The position numbers and the translations under genes are program-made. Below are positions 16,561 through 24,806 of a DNA stretch of 34,626 bases, piece by piece. This DNA comes from Curtobacterium sp. MCBD17_013 (GTDB taxonomy: Bacteria > Actinomycetota > Actinomycetes > Actinomycetales > Microbacteriaceae): NCBI RefSeq assembly GCF_003234565.1, contig NZ_QKTU01000020.1, positions 1 to 34,626 on the forward strand. Direction: 5' to 3'. Under the pieces are notes generated by a model, which searched no databases, was not told where the DNA came from, and saw only the letters and a program-made list of their open reading frames with translations. The first letter of the stretch is position 1, and the number at the start of each line of letters is the position of its first letter.

Positions 16561-18126
16561 TCAGGCGGAGTACGTCGCCGACAGCGCGCGCCGGAGCACC
16601 TTGCCGCTCGGCCCGAGCGGCAGGGAGTCGACGACGTGGAACACCCGCGGGTACTTGAACGCGGCCACGCGCGTGCGCATGAACGCGTCGATGGCGGCGA
16701 CGTCGGCGTCCGGGTCGCGGAGCACGACCGCCGCGTGGACCTCTTGTCCGTGCACGTCGTGGTGCACCCCGAACACCGCCGCCGACGTGACGTCCTCGTG
16801 CCGGTGGAGCACCGACTCGACCTCGGACGGGTACACGTTGTAGCCGTTCCGGATGATCATGTCCTTCTTGCGGTCGACGATCGTCACGTAGCCGTCAGCG
16901 CTCATCGTGCCGATGTCGCCCGTGCGGAGCCACCCGTCGCACATGGCCGCGGCCGTGGCCTCGGGCTGACCGAGGTAGCCGGTGAACAGGTTGTGTCCGC
17001 GCACGACGAGCTCGCCGGTCTCGCCCGGGGCGACGGGCACGACGCGGTCCTCGACGTCCGCGTCCGCGATGACGACGTCGACGCCCCAGATGGGCAGTCC
17101 GACGCTCCCGGCACGGCTCGGGACGCCCTTCGGGTTCACGGCGATGACAGGCGAGGTCTCGGTCATGCCGTAGCCCTCCTGGATCGGTGCGCGGAACGTC
17201 GCCTCGAACCGCTCGAGCACGGCCTCCGGCAGCGCGGAACCGCCGGAGATGCAGAAGCGCAGCGGTGGCCGTTCCGTGGTGTCGCGGGCGGCCTCGAGCA
17301 GGGCGATGAACATCGTCGGCACGCCGTCGAACGCCGTCACGCGGTGCCGGACGCACAGGTCGAGCGCCGTCGCCGCATCGAAGCGTGGCAGCAGCACGAT
17401 CGTCGCGCCCCGGCGGAGCGAGGTGTTCATGACGACCGTCTGCCCGAACGTGTGGAACAGCGGCAGGCCGCCGAACACGACGTCCTCCTGTCGCAGGTCG
17501 AACAGGTCGATGAGCGACACGTTCACCTGCTCCATGAGCGCGAAGTGCGAGCCGACGGCACCCTTCGGCGTCCCCGTCGTGCCGCTCGTGTACAGGACCG
17601 TCGCCGGTTCGAGCGGGTTCACCGCGACGTACTCGTCGATCGGGTCTGCACCGCCCTCGAACTCGGCCAACGTGACGTCCGCCCCGACCTCCGCTGCCGA
17701 CACGGCCCCGACCGCCACGACGAACGCGCCGACGTCGCGGGCCGCCGGTCCGGCCTGCGGCAGGATCGACGCCGACGCGACGAGCACCCGGGCCTCCGAG
17801 TCCCGGAGGACGTGGGTGATCTCGTCGCGCTTGAAGAGCAGGTGCACGGGCACGACGACCGCGCCCATGGCGAGGACCGCGAAGTACACGCACGGGAACT
17901 CCGTGATGTTCGGGAGCATGACGGCGACGCGGTCGCCGGGTCGGACGCCCTGCGCCCGCAGCGCACCCGCGATCGCCCGGACCCGTTCCCACAGGTCCGC
18001 GTACGTCAGGGTCTCGGTACCGCCGTCCGGGAGGGCCGTGATCACGGCCGCCTTCGACCGCTGCCGCCGCGCTCCCTCGGCCGCGATCGCCGCGACGTTC
18101 ATCGTCCCGAGTCCGGGATCGGGCAT
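16561..18126 (-). CDS. AMP-dependent acyl-CoA synthetase / ligase
   Basis: A 521-residue ANL-superfamily enzyme that activates a carboxylic acid (probably a fatty acid) via acyl-AMP to acyl-CoA. The P-loop YTSGTTGTPKG, the GYGMTETSP motif, TGDIG, the hinge DRKKDMIIRNGYNVYP and the C-terminal catalytic Lys in PSGKVLRR are intact. ATG at 18124-18126 is preceded by GAGGAGG on the minus strand. It ends 3 nt from the convergent GH26-OpgC gene, leaving no room for a terminator, so each mRNA probably runs into the other. The acid substrate is unknown. It is divergent from an MDR oxidoreductase. Confidence 0.92.
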   Translation of the reverse strand: MPDPGLGTMNVAAIAAEGARRQRSKAAVITALPDGGTETLTYADLWERVRAIAGALRAQGVRPGDRVAVMLPNITEFPCVYFAVLAMGAVVVPVHLLFKRDEITHVLRDSEARVLVASASILPQAGPAARDVGAFVVAVGAVSAAEVGADVTLAEFEGGADPIDEYVAVNPLEPATVLYTSGTTGTPKGAVGSHFALMEQVNVSLIDLFDLRQEDVVFGGLPLFHTFGQTVVMNTSLRRGATIVLLPRFDAATALDLCVRHRVTAFDGVPTMFIALLEAARDTTERPPLRFCISGGSALPEAVLERFEATFRAPIQEGYGMTETSPVIAVNPKGVPSRAGSVGLPIWGVDVVIADADVEDRVVPVAPGETGELVVRGHNLFTGYLGQPEATAAAMCDGWLRTGDIGTMSADGYVTIVDRKKDMIIRNGYNVYPSEVESVLHRHEDVTSAAVFGVHHDVHGQEVHAAVVLRDPDADVAAIDAFMRTRVAAFKYPRVFHVVDSLPLGPSGKVLRRALSATYSA

Positions 18127-18303
18127 GGTCTCCTCCTCATCGCGGTGCGCGTCGACGGCCCCTCCCAGGGGCGCAGGACGGCTGCGGCCATCGACGGTGT
18201 CCCGACTCCGCGTTCCGGGAGATGGTTGGTCCTCCGGTGGCCGGCGTGGCGATGCCCTGTGCTCATCCTGCCAGCCGCGTCCGTCGCGCGACCATCCCGC
18301 GAA

Positions 18304-18338
18304 CGGGAGGCGTCGGACCGGCCGACCCGTGCCTCCCG
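18304..18338. repeat. CGGGAGGC hairpin repeat (copy 1)
   Basis: CGGGAGGC (18304-18311) and GCCTCCCG (18331-18338) form an 8-bp stem enclosing an inner GTCGG/CCGAC stem. The same arms recur at 19558, 22606 and 25754. Unlike those copies this one lies between divergent genes, so it is not simply a terminator. Confidence 0.65.
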
Positions 18339-18397
18339 GACGCGGCGCTGCAGACGGGCCCGGGCCCGCGGGTCCCGATCGCATCGACGACGCACCA

Positions 18398-18448
18398 TTG
18401 ACGACACGGAGTGTCATGGTGCAGAGTGATGACATTGCGTGTCGTCAA
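18398..18448. promoter_or_regulatory. Nested 51-bp dyad upstream of the MDR oxidoreductase
   Basis: Outer arms TTGACGACAC (18398-18407) and GTGTCGTCAA (18439-18448) are perfectly inverted. The symmetry continues inward (18 of 20 positions per arm, 11-bp centre). Each half holds a 13-bp dyad of its own: GACACGGAGTGTC (18403-18415) and GACATTGCGTGTC (18431-18443), centres 28 bp apart. It lies directly before the ribosome binding site of the downstream gene, as expected of a double operator for a dimeric repressor. No regulator gene adjoins it. Confidence 0.6.
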
Positions 18449-18464
18449 GTGGAGGAGCTGACTC

Positions 18465-19514
18465 ATGGTGGAGAACGAGGCCGTCTGGCTGCGGAGTCCG
18501 GTCGGGCGGTTGCGGATCGGCCCCGCGCCGATGCCCACCCCTGGCCCGGGTGAGATCGTCGTGCGCGTGCGTGCCGTCGCCGTGAACCCGGTCGACGCGA
18601 TGTCCGGCCTCGCGCGTCCGTTCGTGACGCCGTGGCTGCGGTACCCGGCGGTACTCGGCTCGGACGTCGCCGGCGAGGTCGTCGCCGTCGGACCGGACGT
18701 GCGGCGGTTCGCGGTCGGGGCGCGCGTGCTCGGTTCCGCCGCGGGGCAGGAGCGACACCGGAACGCCGCTGCCGAGGGCGCCTTCCAACGATTCGTCCTG
18801 CTGCAGGAGCGCAACTGTGCCCCGGTGCCGGCGTCGATGCCGCTCGAGGACGCCGCGGTGCTGCCGCTCGCGCTGACGACCGCGGCGGCCGGCCTGTACG
18901 AGCCGGACCAGCTCGGCCTGGCCGGGCCCACCCTGGACCCCGAGCCGCGTCGAGCAGTCGTCCTGGTGTGGGGTGCGTCGACGAGCGTCGGGTGCAACGC
19001 CATCCAGCTCGCGCGGGCCTCCGGGTACGACGTCCTCGGGACCGCGTCCGACCGGAACCACGATCTCGTGCGCGGACTCGGCGCCGAGCAGGTGTTCGAC
19101 TACCACGACCCGGACGCCGAGCGGCGGATCACCGACGCGATCGGCGACCGGCCGCTCGCGGGAACGATCGCGATCGGCGCGGGCTCGCTCACCCGGACCC
19201 TCCGCGTCGTCCGCGCCAGCGCGGGGAGTCGACGCCTCGCTTCGGCCTACCCCACCCCGGCGACGCGACTCCGTGCGCGGTCCGCACGGCGCGAGGGCAT
19301 GACCGTCTCCGCGATCTGGGGTGGAACGCCCTTGGTCAGCCAGGTGGGTCCGCTCGTCTACGAGGCGTTCCTGCCGCAGGCCCTGGCGACGGGCCGCTAC
19401 GTCGCCGCTCCGGAGCGGGAGGTCGTGGGGCACGGGATCGCTGCTGTCCCCGAGGCGCTCGCCCGGCTGCGGCGTGGTGTCTCGGCGCGGAAACTCGTCG
19501 TCACCCTCGACTGA
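18465..19514 (+). CDS. Zinc-independent MDR-family alcohol dehydrogenase / quinone oxidoreductase-like
   Basis: A 349-residue medium-chain dehydrogenase/reductase. An N-terminal GroES-like part (AVAVNPVDAMSG, YPAVLGSDVAGEVVAVG) is followed by a Rossmann domain with VWGASTSVGCNAIQLARASGYDVLGTAS. The Cys/His ligands of catalytic and structural zinc are absent, as in enoyl/quinone reductase branches of the family. GGAGG lies upstream of the ATG. The gene stands alone behind the nested dyad and ends at a strong bidirectional terminator. The substrate cannot be deduced; fungal toxin-type enoyl reductases show a similar domain order. Confidence 0.85.
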   Translation: MVENEAVWLRSPVGRLRIGPAPMPTPGPGEIVVRVRAVAVNPVDAMSGLARPFVTPWLRYPAVLGSDVAGEVVAVGPDVRRFAVGARVLGSAAGQERHRNAAAEGAFQRFVLLQERNCAPVPASMPLEDAAVLPLALTTAAAGLYEPDQLGLAGPTLDPEPRRAVVLVWGASTSVGCNAIQLARASGYDVLGTASDRNHDLVRGLGAEQVFDYHDPDAERRITDAIGDRPLAGTIAIGAGSLTRTLRVVRASAGSRRLASAYPTPATRLRARSARREGMTVSAIWGGTPLVSQVGPLVYEAFLPQALATGRYVAAPEREVVGHGIAAVPEALARLRRGVSARKLVVTLD

Positions 19515-19557
19515 GCGCGCGCTCCTGGCGCTCCGCGCGCGGCCCGACCCATGACGA

Positions 19558-19595
19558 ACGGGAGGCGGCGAGCCGTCGTGCTCACCGCCTCCCGT
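19558..19595. terminator. Bidirectional terminator, CGGGAGGC repeat (copy 2)
   Basis: ACGGGAGGCGG (19558-19568) and CCGCCTCCCGT (19585-19595) form a perfect 11-bp stem with a 16-nt loop, placed between the convergent MDR and HAD genes. Strong hairpin without a U-run, typical of high-GC actinobacteria. Confidence 0.75.
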
Positions 19596-19614
19596 CATCG
19601 GGACCCGCCGGAGG

Positions 19615-21345
19615 TCAGGGCAGGTAGTACGTCGGGTTCGGCAGCTTCACCGACCGGTCGGCCGAGCCGCCGATGAGGTCGCTGTACTGGTCGCCCCAGT
19701 TGCTGACGATGTCGTACCGGCCGCCCGCAGCCGACTCGATGTGGGCGCGCGTCTGCGACTTGTACTCGATCGTCGTGCAGGACGCGGCCGCGCAGTGCAC
19801 GTACGGCGGCTGCTGCGAGGCACCGACGCCGGTCCACTTCGTGTAGTAGGTCCGGTTGCCGTGCTGCGTCGCGGCGAACTCGGGGTACCCGACCTTCCGC
19901 AGGTTCGCGATCGTCGCTGCCTGCTGGCCCTCGTTCCGGCCCGTCAGCCCGATGACCGTGCAACCGGCTGCGCGGGCGACCGCGACGAGCGAGGTCATCG
20001 ACGGCGTCGCCGGGAACCGCTGGCCCTGCACCCAGACGTCCTGCTCGGCGGGCGAGAACGTGAAGTGCATGTCCGCGACCTCCATGTCGTACGTCCACAG
20101 GGTCGTGTCGTCGGCGTCGAGGACGATCGCGGGGTTGCGGTGCCGGGCCCTCGCGATCGCGCACTGCGCCACCACGACCGGCGCCTGTCGCGCGACGATC
20201 GACCGCACCTCGCGGATGTAGGGGCTGTCGGACTTGTTCGCGATGCCCGTGCCCGGGTCGCCGTAGTACGTCGCGATCGTCTTCTTGACGGAGTCGATGT
20301 TCGGGATGCCCTCGCCGCCCTGCGTCGCGCCCGATGAGCCGTCGTGCGCCATCGTGAAGTGCGTCCGGGGCGCCAGCCAGGGCTCCGAGACCCCCGGCAG
20401 GTCCGCCGAGGGGAGGAAGTAGGTGGGGTTCGGGAGCTTGAGGGTGTGCTCGGCGTACCCGCCCTGCAGGTCGGAGTACTGGTCGCCCACGTTGAGCGTG
20501 ATCGTGTAGCCGAGGTCCTGCTCGATGTGCTTGCGCGTCCCCGCCTTGAACTCGACCGTCGTGCACGTCGCGACGCACGTGACGTACGAGGGCTGCTGGG
20601 AGGCGCCGACGCCGGTCCACTTCGTGAAGAAGTCGTCGGACGTGAATCCGTCGTACCCGTCCTTCGACAGGTTGGCGAGGGTCGCGGCCTTCTGGTCGTC
20701 GTTGCGGCCCGTGACGCCGAAGATCGTGTAGCCGATCGCCGCCGCCCGGTTCACGAACGACACCATCGACGGGGTCGCGGGGAACCGCTCGCCCTGCACC
20801 CAGACGTCCTGCTCGGCGGGCGAGAACGTGAAGTGCATGTCCCCGACCTCCATGTCGTACGTGAACAGCGTCGTGTCGTCGCTGTCGAGCACGATGGCCG
20901 GCTTCTCGCCCGCGGCCACCGCGGCGTCGTACTGGCGCTGGAGCTGGCCGCTCTCCCGCCGCACGATGGCGGCCATCTCGCGGATGTAGGGGCTGTCGGT
21001 CTTGTCGGCGATGCCCGTGCCCGGGTCGCCGTAGTAGGTCGCGATCGTCTTCTTGACGGAATCGATGTTCGGGATGCCCTCGCCACCCTGGGTCGCGCCC
21101 GAGGAGCCGTCGGGCGCCATCGTGAACTGCGTCCGTGGTGCGAGTGCCCGGTCGACGCCACTGCCGACCCCGCCCTGACGGTGGTCCGGCGTGATCGTCG
21201 TGGTGTGGTGCCCGACGACGGGCGACGCGGTCGCGGCCCCGGCGCCCAGGAGTGTCGACCCGAGCACGAGGCCGGCGGTCGTCACCCCCACGACGGCGAG
21301 TCGGACGGCGGTGGTGGAGCTGCTGATCCCCTGATGTCTGCGCAA
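19615..21345 (-). CDS. Secreted tandem-duplicated HAD acid phosphatase
   Basis: A 576-residue protein with an N-terminal signal peptide (about 1-41) followed by two nearly repeated HAD (IIIB acid phosphatase-like) domains, about 69-312 and 324-576. Both keep catalytic residues: DxDxT at Asp154/Asp156 and Asp410/Asp412, TGRN, Lys267 and Lys529, and GDQYSD at 287-292 and 551-556. Both open with the same LAPRT(Q/H)FTMA...GGEGIPNIDSVKKT segment. It probably hydrolyses phosphomonoesters outside the cell. The start is a TTG at 21343-21345: a stop lies 3 codons upstream and no ATG or well-placed GTG precedes the signal peptide. No clear ribosome binding site was seen, so the start is uncertain. Confidence 0.85.
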   Translation of the reverse strand: MRRHQGISSSTTAVRLAVVGVTTAGLVLGSTLLGAGAATASPVVGHHTTTITPDHRQGGVGSGVDRALAPRTQFTMAPDGSSGATQGGEGIPNIDSVKKTIATYYGDPGTGIADKTDSPYIREMAAIVRRESGQLQRQYDAAVAAGEKPAIVLDSDDTTLFTYDMEVGDMHFTFSPAEQDVWVQGERFPATPSMVSFVNRAAAIGYTIFGVTGRNDDQKAATLANLSKDGYDGFTSDDFFTKWTGVGASQQPSYVTCVATCTTVEFKAGTRKHIEQDLGYTITLNVGDQYSDLQGGYAEHTLKLPNPTYFLPSADLPGVSEPWLAPRTHFTMAHDGSSGATQGGEGIPNIDSVKKTIATYYGDPGTGIANKSDSPYIREVRSIVARQAPVVVAQCAIARARHRNPAIVLDADDTTLWTYDMEVADMHFTFSPAEQDVWVQGQRFPATPSMTSLVAVARAAGCTVIGLTGRNEGQQAATIANLRKVGYPEFAATQHGNRTYYTKWTGVGASQQPPYVHCAAASCTTIEYKSQTRAHIESAAGGRYDIVSNWGDQYSDLIGGSADRSVKLPNPTYYLP

Positions 21346-21554
21346 CTGGTTCTACCGTTCTCGTGGATGCACCCCGTTCGGGGGTGTGCTCGGCACGATA
21401 CCTGGGGATCGGCACAGGAACGAGCATGAATTCGCCGAGGCGACGAACGGTTCCGTGCCTGAGGATCCGTCAAGGTGGCGTTCCACCCGATCGCGTGGCA
21501 GAGCAGGATGACGACGGCGGCGCCGACCCGACGGCGCTGCCGGGAGGCAGGACC

Positions 21555-22601
21555 ATGCGCATCCTCGCGTACATCCTCAGCGTGCTCGTGTCGACGGTGC
21601 TCAGCATCGGCGGAGCACTGCTCGTGGCGATCCAGCTGCGGGGCGGCCCCGACGGTCTCGTCGTGGCGGCCGGCACGGGCGTCGCCCTCATCGTGTACGG
21701 TCCGCTGCTCCTCGGGTCGTGGAACACGTTCTGGGATCGACGGTCCTCGCCCGACGCTGGTCGGTACCTGCGTCGGGTGGGCGTCGTCGTGCTCGCGGTC
21801 GACCTCGCCGCGGTCGGCCTGCTCGTCGTCGCGACGGTGGTCGCGGGCGGACCCGTGTGGGTGCCCGTGCTCGTCGCGCTCGTGACCGCGCTGCTGCTCG
21901 TCGTCGCGAGACCGCTCGGTGACCGCCTCCGGCGCGCCGAGCGCCCACTGGCGTCGCCCTACCGGTGGCAACCCGTGGAGCCCGGTCTGATCCGTCGGAA
22001 GCTCCTGATCGTGTCGGTGGTGTTCGCTGGCATGGTGGTCCTCGCGTCGGCGTGGGTCGTCGTCGAAGCGGTGTCCGGACGCGAGCGTGGTCATGACCTC
22101 GCGGCGACGGGACTCCTCGGGGCGGAGATGACGTTCATGGTCCCGGCGTTCGTGATGGTCGTCCTGGTCGTGCCGCTCCAGCGCCGGTTGCGGGATGCGG
22201 CGGGCCGCGATCTCGCACGCCTCCGGCAGTTCAACAAGGTCGTCCTCCGTGGGAAGGCCCTCGACCTCTCGGCGGCGGACCAACGGGCTGCGGCGCGGTA
22301 CGCCTCGACGGTCCCGACGGTCCTCGGGCTGCAGATCGGGTACTTGGCGCTGTTGTACGCCGGGATCGCCTGCAACGAGTTGTCGTTGACCCTCGACGGG
22401 ATGACGCGGCTCGGCATCGTCTACCTCGGGGTCCTGGTCGTCGGGGCCGCGGTCGCCATCCCCGCGGCGGTCGTGCGGATGCGTCGCGCTCGCGCCTACG
22501 CCGTCACGCACGCCGACCTCCTCGCCGACCACGGCGGTGACGACGGGGTCGCGGCCGCGAACGTCGTCTCGGTCGCCCCGCCGGCGAGCGCTGGCATGTG
22601 A
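21555..22601 (+). CDS. Polytopic membrane protein, unknown function
   Basis: A 348-residue integral membrane protein with about eight hydrophobic segments (first about 4-27, 33-54, 70-93, 95-113). A basic cytoplasmic stretch of about 40 residues follows the fourth segment (PLGDRLRRAERPL), and the C-terminus is basic then acidic (RMRRARAYAVTHADLLADHGGDDG). No catalytic or transport motif was recognised. ATG lies 7 nt after GGAGG. The 209 bp upstream, divergent from the HAD gene, contains a CACCCC/GGGGTG hairpin (21370-21386) and no clear promoter. Confidence 0.75.
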   Translation: MRILAYILSVLVSTVLSIGGALLVAIQLRGGPDGLVVAAGTGVALIVYGPLLLGSWNTFWDRRSSPDAGRYLRRVGVVVLAVDLAAVGLLVVATVVAGGPVWVPVLVALVTALLLVVARPLGDRLRRAERPLASPYRWQPVEPGLIRRKLLIVSVVFAGMVVLASAWVVVEAVSGRERGHDLAATGLLGAEMTFMVPAFVMVVLVVPLQRRLRDAAGRDLARLRQFNKVVLRGKALDLSAADQRAAARYASTVPTVLGLQIGYLALLYAGIACNELSLTLDGMTRLGIVYLGVLVVGAAVAIPAAVVRMRRARAYAVTHADLLADHGGDDGVAAANVVSVAPPASAGM

Positions 22602-22605
22602 CGGG

Positions 22606-22641
22606 CGGGAGGCCGTCCACCGTCGTGCGCAGCGCCTCCCG
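22606..22641. terminator. Bidirectional terminator, CGGGAGGC repeat (copy 3)
   Basis: CGGGAGGC (22606-22613) and GCCTCCCG (22634-22641) pair around a 20-nt loop, 4 nt after the membrane-protein stop and before the convergent gene end at 22659. Confidence 0.7.
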
Positions 22642-22658
22642 TTCGTCGTTCCTGCGGC

Positions 22659-24233
22659 TCAGCCGCCGGGCGTCAGTGATGGCGTCGTGGTCGGCACGGC
22701 CGACGACTCCGCCCGCTTGGCGAGTTCGTTCAGCGCCGCCTGCGCCAGGTCCCGGAGCTGCTGCGGCGTCAGCTTCGACAGGTCCGGGGATCCGGCCGAT
22801 CCGGAGGCTCCGCTCGAGCCCGAGGCACCGGTCCCGCCGTCCGTCCCCGCGGACTCCGTGCCCGATCGGGTCACGACGTCGCCGTTCGCGTCGTACAGCG
22901 TGGCCGCGCCCGCAGCGTCGATGACCGCGCGGTAGACGACGCCCTGGGACTGCCCGATGGAGGCGACCCACTGGTTGCGTGCACCCGGCACGATCTCGAA
23001 GATCTTGAGCCCGCTCGCCCAGTCGGGCAGGTAGCTGTAGGTGGTCTTGATGGTCGAGGCCACCGACGAGTTCGCCTGCCGCGCGGACCCCTTCTCGTAC
23101 TCGTAGACCGTGATCGGGTTCCGGCTGCCGGCGTGACCGACCGAGGCGTCGACGACGGAGAGCGCGACGACCGAGGACGACGACCCGGGCGGGGTGAGCG
23201 GGGTGACGTACGTGGCGTGGTCGTCGCTCGCGCGGCGCAGTCCGAGCTCGGACGGGTTGAACGAGTCGGGGTTGTCCGAGTCGTCCGACGTGTCCTCGTA
23301 CCCGGAGCGGTGGAACCAGTAGTCGCCGAACGACCCGAGCGCGCGCAGGGCCGTCCGCTGTCGCTTCGCCAGGGACTGCGGGTACGCGGGGCCGGGGAGG
23401 TCGGCGGCCCCGGTCACGATACGGACGTGCCCGGTGCGCCCGTCGTACAGGGCGTCGCCGGCGAAGTCGTACGACGTGTCCCAGAACCCGTGCACCTGGG
23501 TCAGCGGCACGACGACCTCGGGGGTGCGGCCGTCGCAGTACCCGTACACGTCGGTCGGGTCGAACCCGACGGTCGGCGGGGTCGCGGCGTCGATCGCGCG
23601 GGTGAGGGAGTTCGTCGGCAGGGAGCCGCCGACGCGGAGCCGTGCCGTGCGCGTGAAGTCGCACGTCGTCACCTGGTCGGGCTCGGTCTGCCCGAAGAGG
23701 GGCATGTCCTGCACCTGGACGCTCTCGTAGCCGGCGAGGAACCCGCGACGCTGCACGAGCGCGTCCCACAGTCCGTGGCCGCGCTGGTCGGTGAGCGACT
23801 TGACCGGCAGCGCGGTGCCCGTCGTGTCGCCGAGGTTCTTGGTCGACGAGGTCGCGGCGACGTCGTACGGGGAACGTTCGGCGAAGCTCGGTGCCGGGTG
23901 GTCGACGGTCCGGACGTCGGCGACGTACAACCGGTCGACGTCGTACGCGTGCCGGACCCAGGCGACCACGGATCCGGCGAAGACGAGCACGAGCGCGGCC
24001 GCGAGCACGGCCCGGAGCGACGGCCCGACGCGGAGTCCCACGAGCACGAGCGCGGCCAACACCGCGAGGGGGATGAGGACGAACGCACCGGCGACACCCG
24101 TGCGCACCACGCCGTGTGCGACCTGCGGACCCCACAGCCAGGCGATCAGGGCGACGACGGCGATCCCGACCGCGGCGGCCGTGATGCGGGGACCGGTCAG
24201 GGGCGGCAGGAAGCGCATCCGACGATCATTCAC
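22659..24233 (-). CDS. Membrane-anchored extracytoplasmic protein, unknown function
   Basis: A 524-residue protein not assigned to a family. Three hydrophobic segments (about 14-34, 44-66, 71-91) are followed by a domain of about 370 residues probably outside the cell, with only two visible Cys (TTCDF and YGYCDG) that could pair. Aromatic motifs include HGFWDTSYDFAGDALYD and GDYWFHRSGYED. The end is a Ser/Gly/Thr-rich linker and a short helix (LSKLTPQQLRDLAQAALNELAKR). The GTG start overlaps the stop of the upstream gene in GTGA, implying coupled translation; an ATG five codons later is the alternative. Probably works with the small membrane protein encoded just before it. Confidence 0.75.
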   Translation of the reverse strand: MNDRRMRFLPPLTGPRITAAAVGIAVVALIAWLWGPQVAHGVVRTGVAGAFVLIPLAVLAALVLVGLRVGPSLRAVLAAALVLVFAGSVVAWVRHAYDVDRLYVADVRTVDHPAPSFAERSPYDVAATSSTKNLGDTTGTALPVKSLTDQRGHGLWDALVQRRGFLAGYESVQVQDMPLFGQTEPDQVTTCDFTRTARLRVGGSLPTNSLTRAIDAATPPTVGFDPTDVYGYCDGRTPEVVVPLTQVHGFWDTSYDFAGDALYDGRTGHVRIVTGAADLPGPAYPQSLAKRQRTALRALGSFGDYWFHRSGYEDTSDDSDNPDSFNPSELGLRRASDDHATYVTPLTPPGSSSSVVALSVVDASVGHAGSRNPITVYEYEKGSARQANSSVASTIKTTYSYLPDWASGLKIFEIVPGARNQWVASIGQSQGVVYRAVIDAAGAATLYDANGDVVTRSGTESAGTDGGTGASGSSGASGSAGSPDLSKLTPQQLRDLAQAALNELAKRAESSAVPTTTPSLTPGG

Positions 24234-24625
24234 CACGGAGTGACGAGCTGCTCCCGCGGCAGTCCGTTCCGCGCGGCCCAGCGGTCGAACGCGCCGCCGT
24301 CGTTGAGGGGTGCGTCGCGGTCCACCCGGTGGCCCAGGTCCCGGAGGCGCACCGCGAGTGCGTGTCCCTCCGCGCGCAGCGGTCGGACCCCGACGCCCAC
24401 GACGGCGGAGCCGGCGAGCACGGCGAGGGCGGCGACCACGACGCCGACCGGTGCGGGTGCCAGGGCGGCGGCGGCCGCGGCGACGACGAGGAGCACGATG
24501 AACGCGGCGAGGGCGCGGTAGGCCGGCAGGCGGACGCCGGCCAGGCGGCGGGCGTTCTCCGGGCCGATGCGCGCCGCCCAGATCCGGTCGCTCGCGGTGG
24601 TGTTCCATCGGCGGATGACGGGCAT
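24230..24625 (-). CDS. Small membrane protein, unknown function
   Basis: A 131-residue protein from the ATG at 24623-24625 (MPVIRRWNTTASDRIW). Two hydrophobic segments (about 38-56 and 60-80) sit between a polar N-terminus and a charged C-terminal region (RLRDLGHRVDRDAPLNDGG). An in-frame GTG 54 bases upstream is possible but has no ribosome binding site. Overlaps the next gene by 4 nt. No family recognised. It may be a membrane partner of the downstream protein. Confidence 0.65.
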   Translation of the reverse strand: MPVIRRWNTTASDRIWAARIGPENARRLAGVRLPAYRALAAFIVLLVVAAAAAALAPAPVGVVVAALAVLAGSAVVGVGVRPLRAEGHALAVRLRDLGHRVDRDAPLNDGGAFDRWAARNGLPREQLVTPW

Positions 24626-24750
24626 GTCGTCACCGTACGGAGGCGCCGGCGTTCGGTCATCCCCCAGATCGCGCGCCACCGGACGGGTCGCATCGAACCT
24701 GTGGAGACCCGCAGGCGCGCACGGCCCGCTGCCAGGGCGACCGTCAGACG

Positions 24751-24766
24751 GTTACCAATACGTTAT
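24751..24766. promoter_or_regulatory. Candidate direct-repeat activator site upstream of NlpC/P60 gene
   Basis: GTTAC (24751-24755) and GTTAT (24762-24766) repeat with an 11-bp period, i.e. GTAAC-like half sites on the minus strand (ATAACGTATTGGTAACC). Actinobacterial MtrA response regulators bind GTAAC direct repeats in front of NlpC/P60 and Rpf wall-hydrolase genes, so this is a candidate MtrA box. The match is to my memory of the motif, not a computed score. Confidence 0.4.
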
Positions 24767-24774
24767 CTTCTCGT

Positions 24775-24793
24775 GTCCCGCGCTCGGCGGGAC
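24775..24793 (+). promoter_or_regulatory. Leader hairpin before the NlpC/P60 gene
   Basis: GTCCCGC and GCGGGAC form a 7-bp perfect stem with a 5-nt loop, immediately before the GAGGAAGGG ribosome binding site. It may affect translation initiation or mRNA stability. Confidence 0.4.
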
Positions 24794-24806
24794 GAGGAAG
24801 GGACAC

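Larger units (their letters stand above)
18127..18464. other. Divergent intergenic region, 338 bp
   Basis: Separates the acyl-CoA ligase from the MDR oxidoreductase. It holds a CGGGAGGC-arm hairpin (18304-18338) and a 51-bp nested dyad (18398-18448), described separately. No open frame with convincing codon use was found in it, and no well-spaced -35/-10 pair could be called on either strand. Confidence 0.6.

Noticed and set aside
18398..18448. Attachment site or insertion-sequence terminal repeats
   Set aside because: No transposase or integrase nearby and no flanking target duplication; position before a ribosome binding site fits an operator better.
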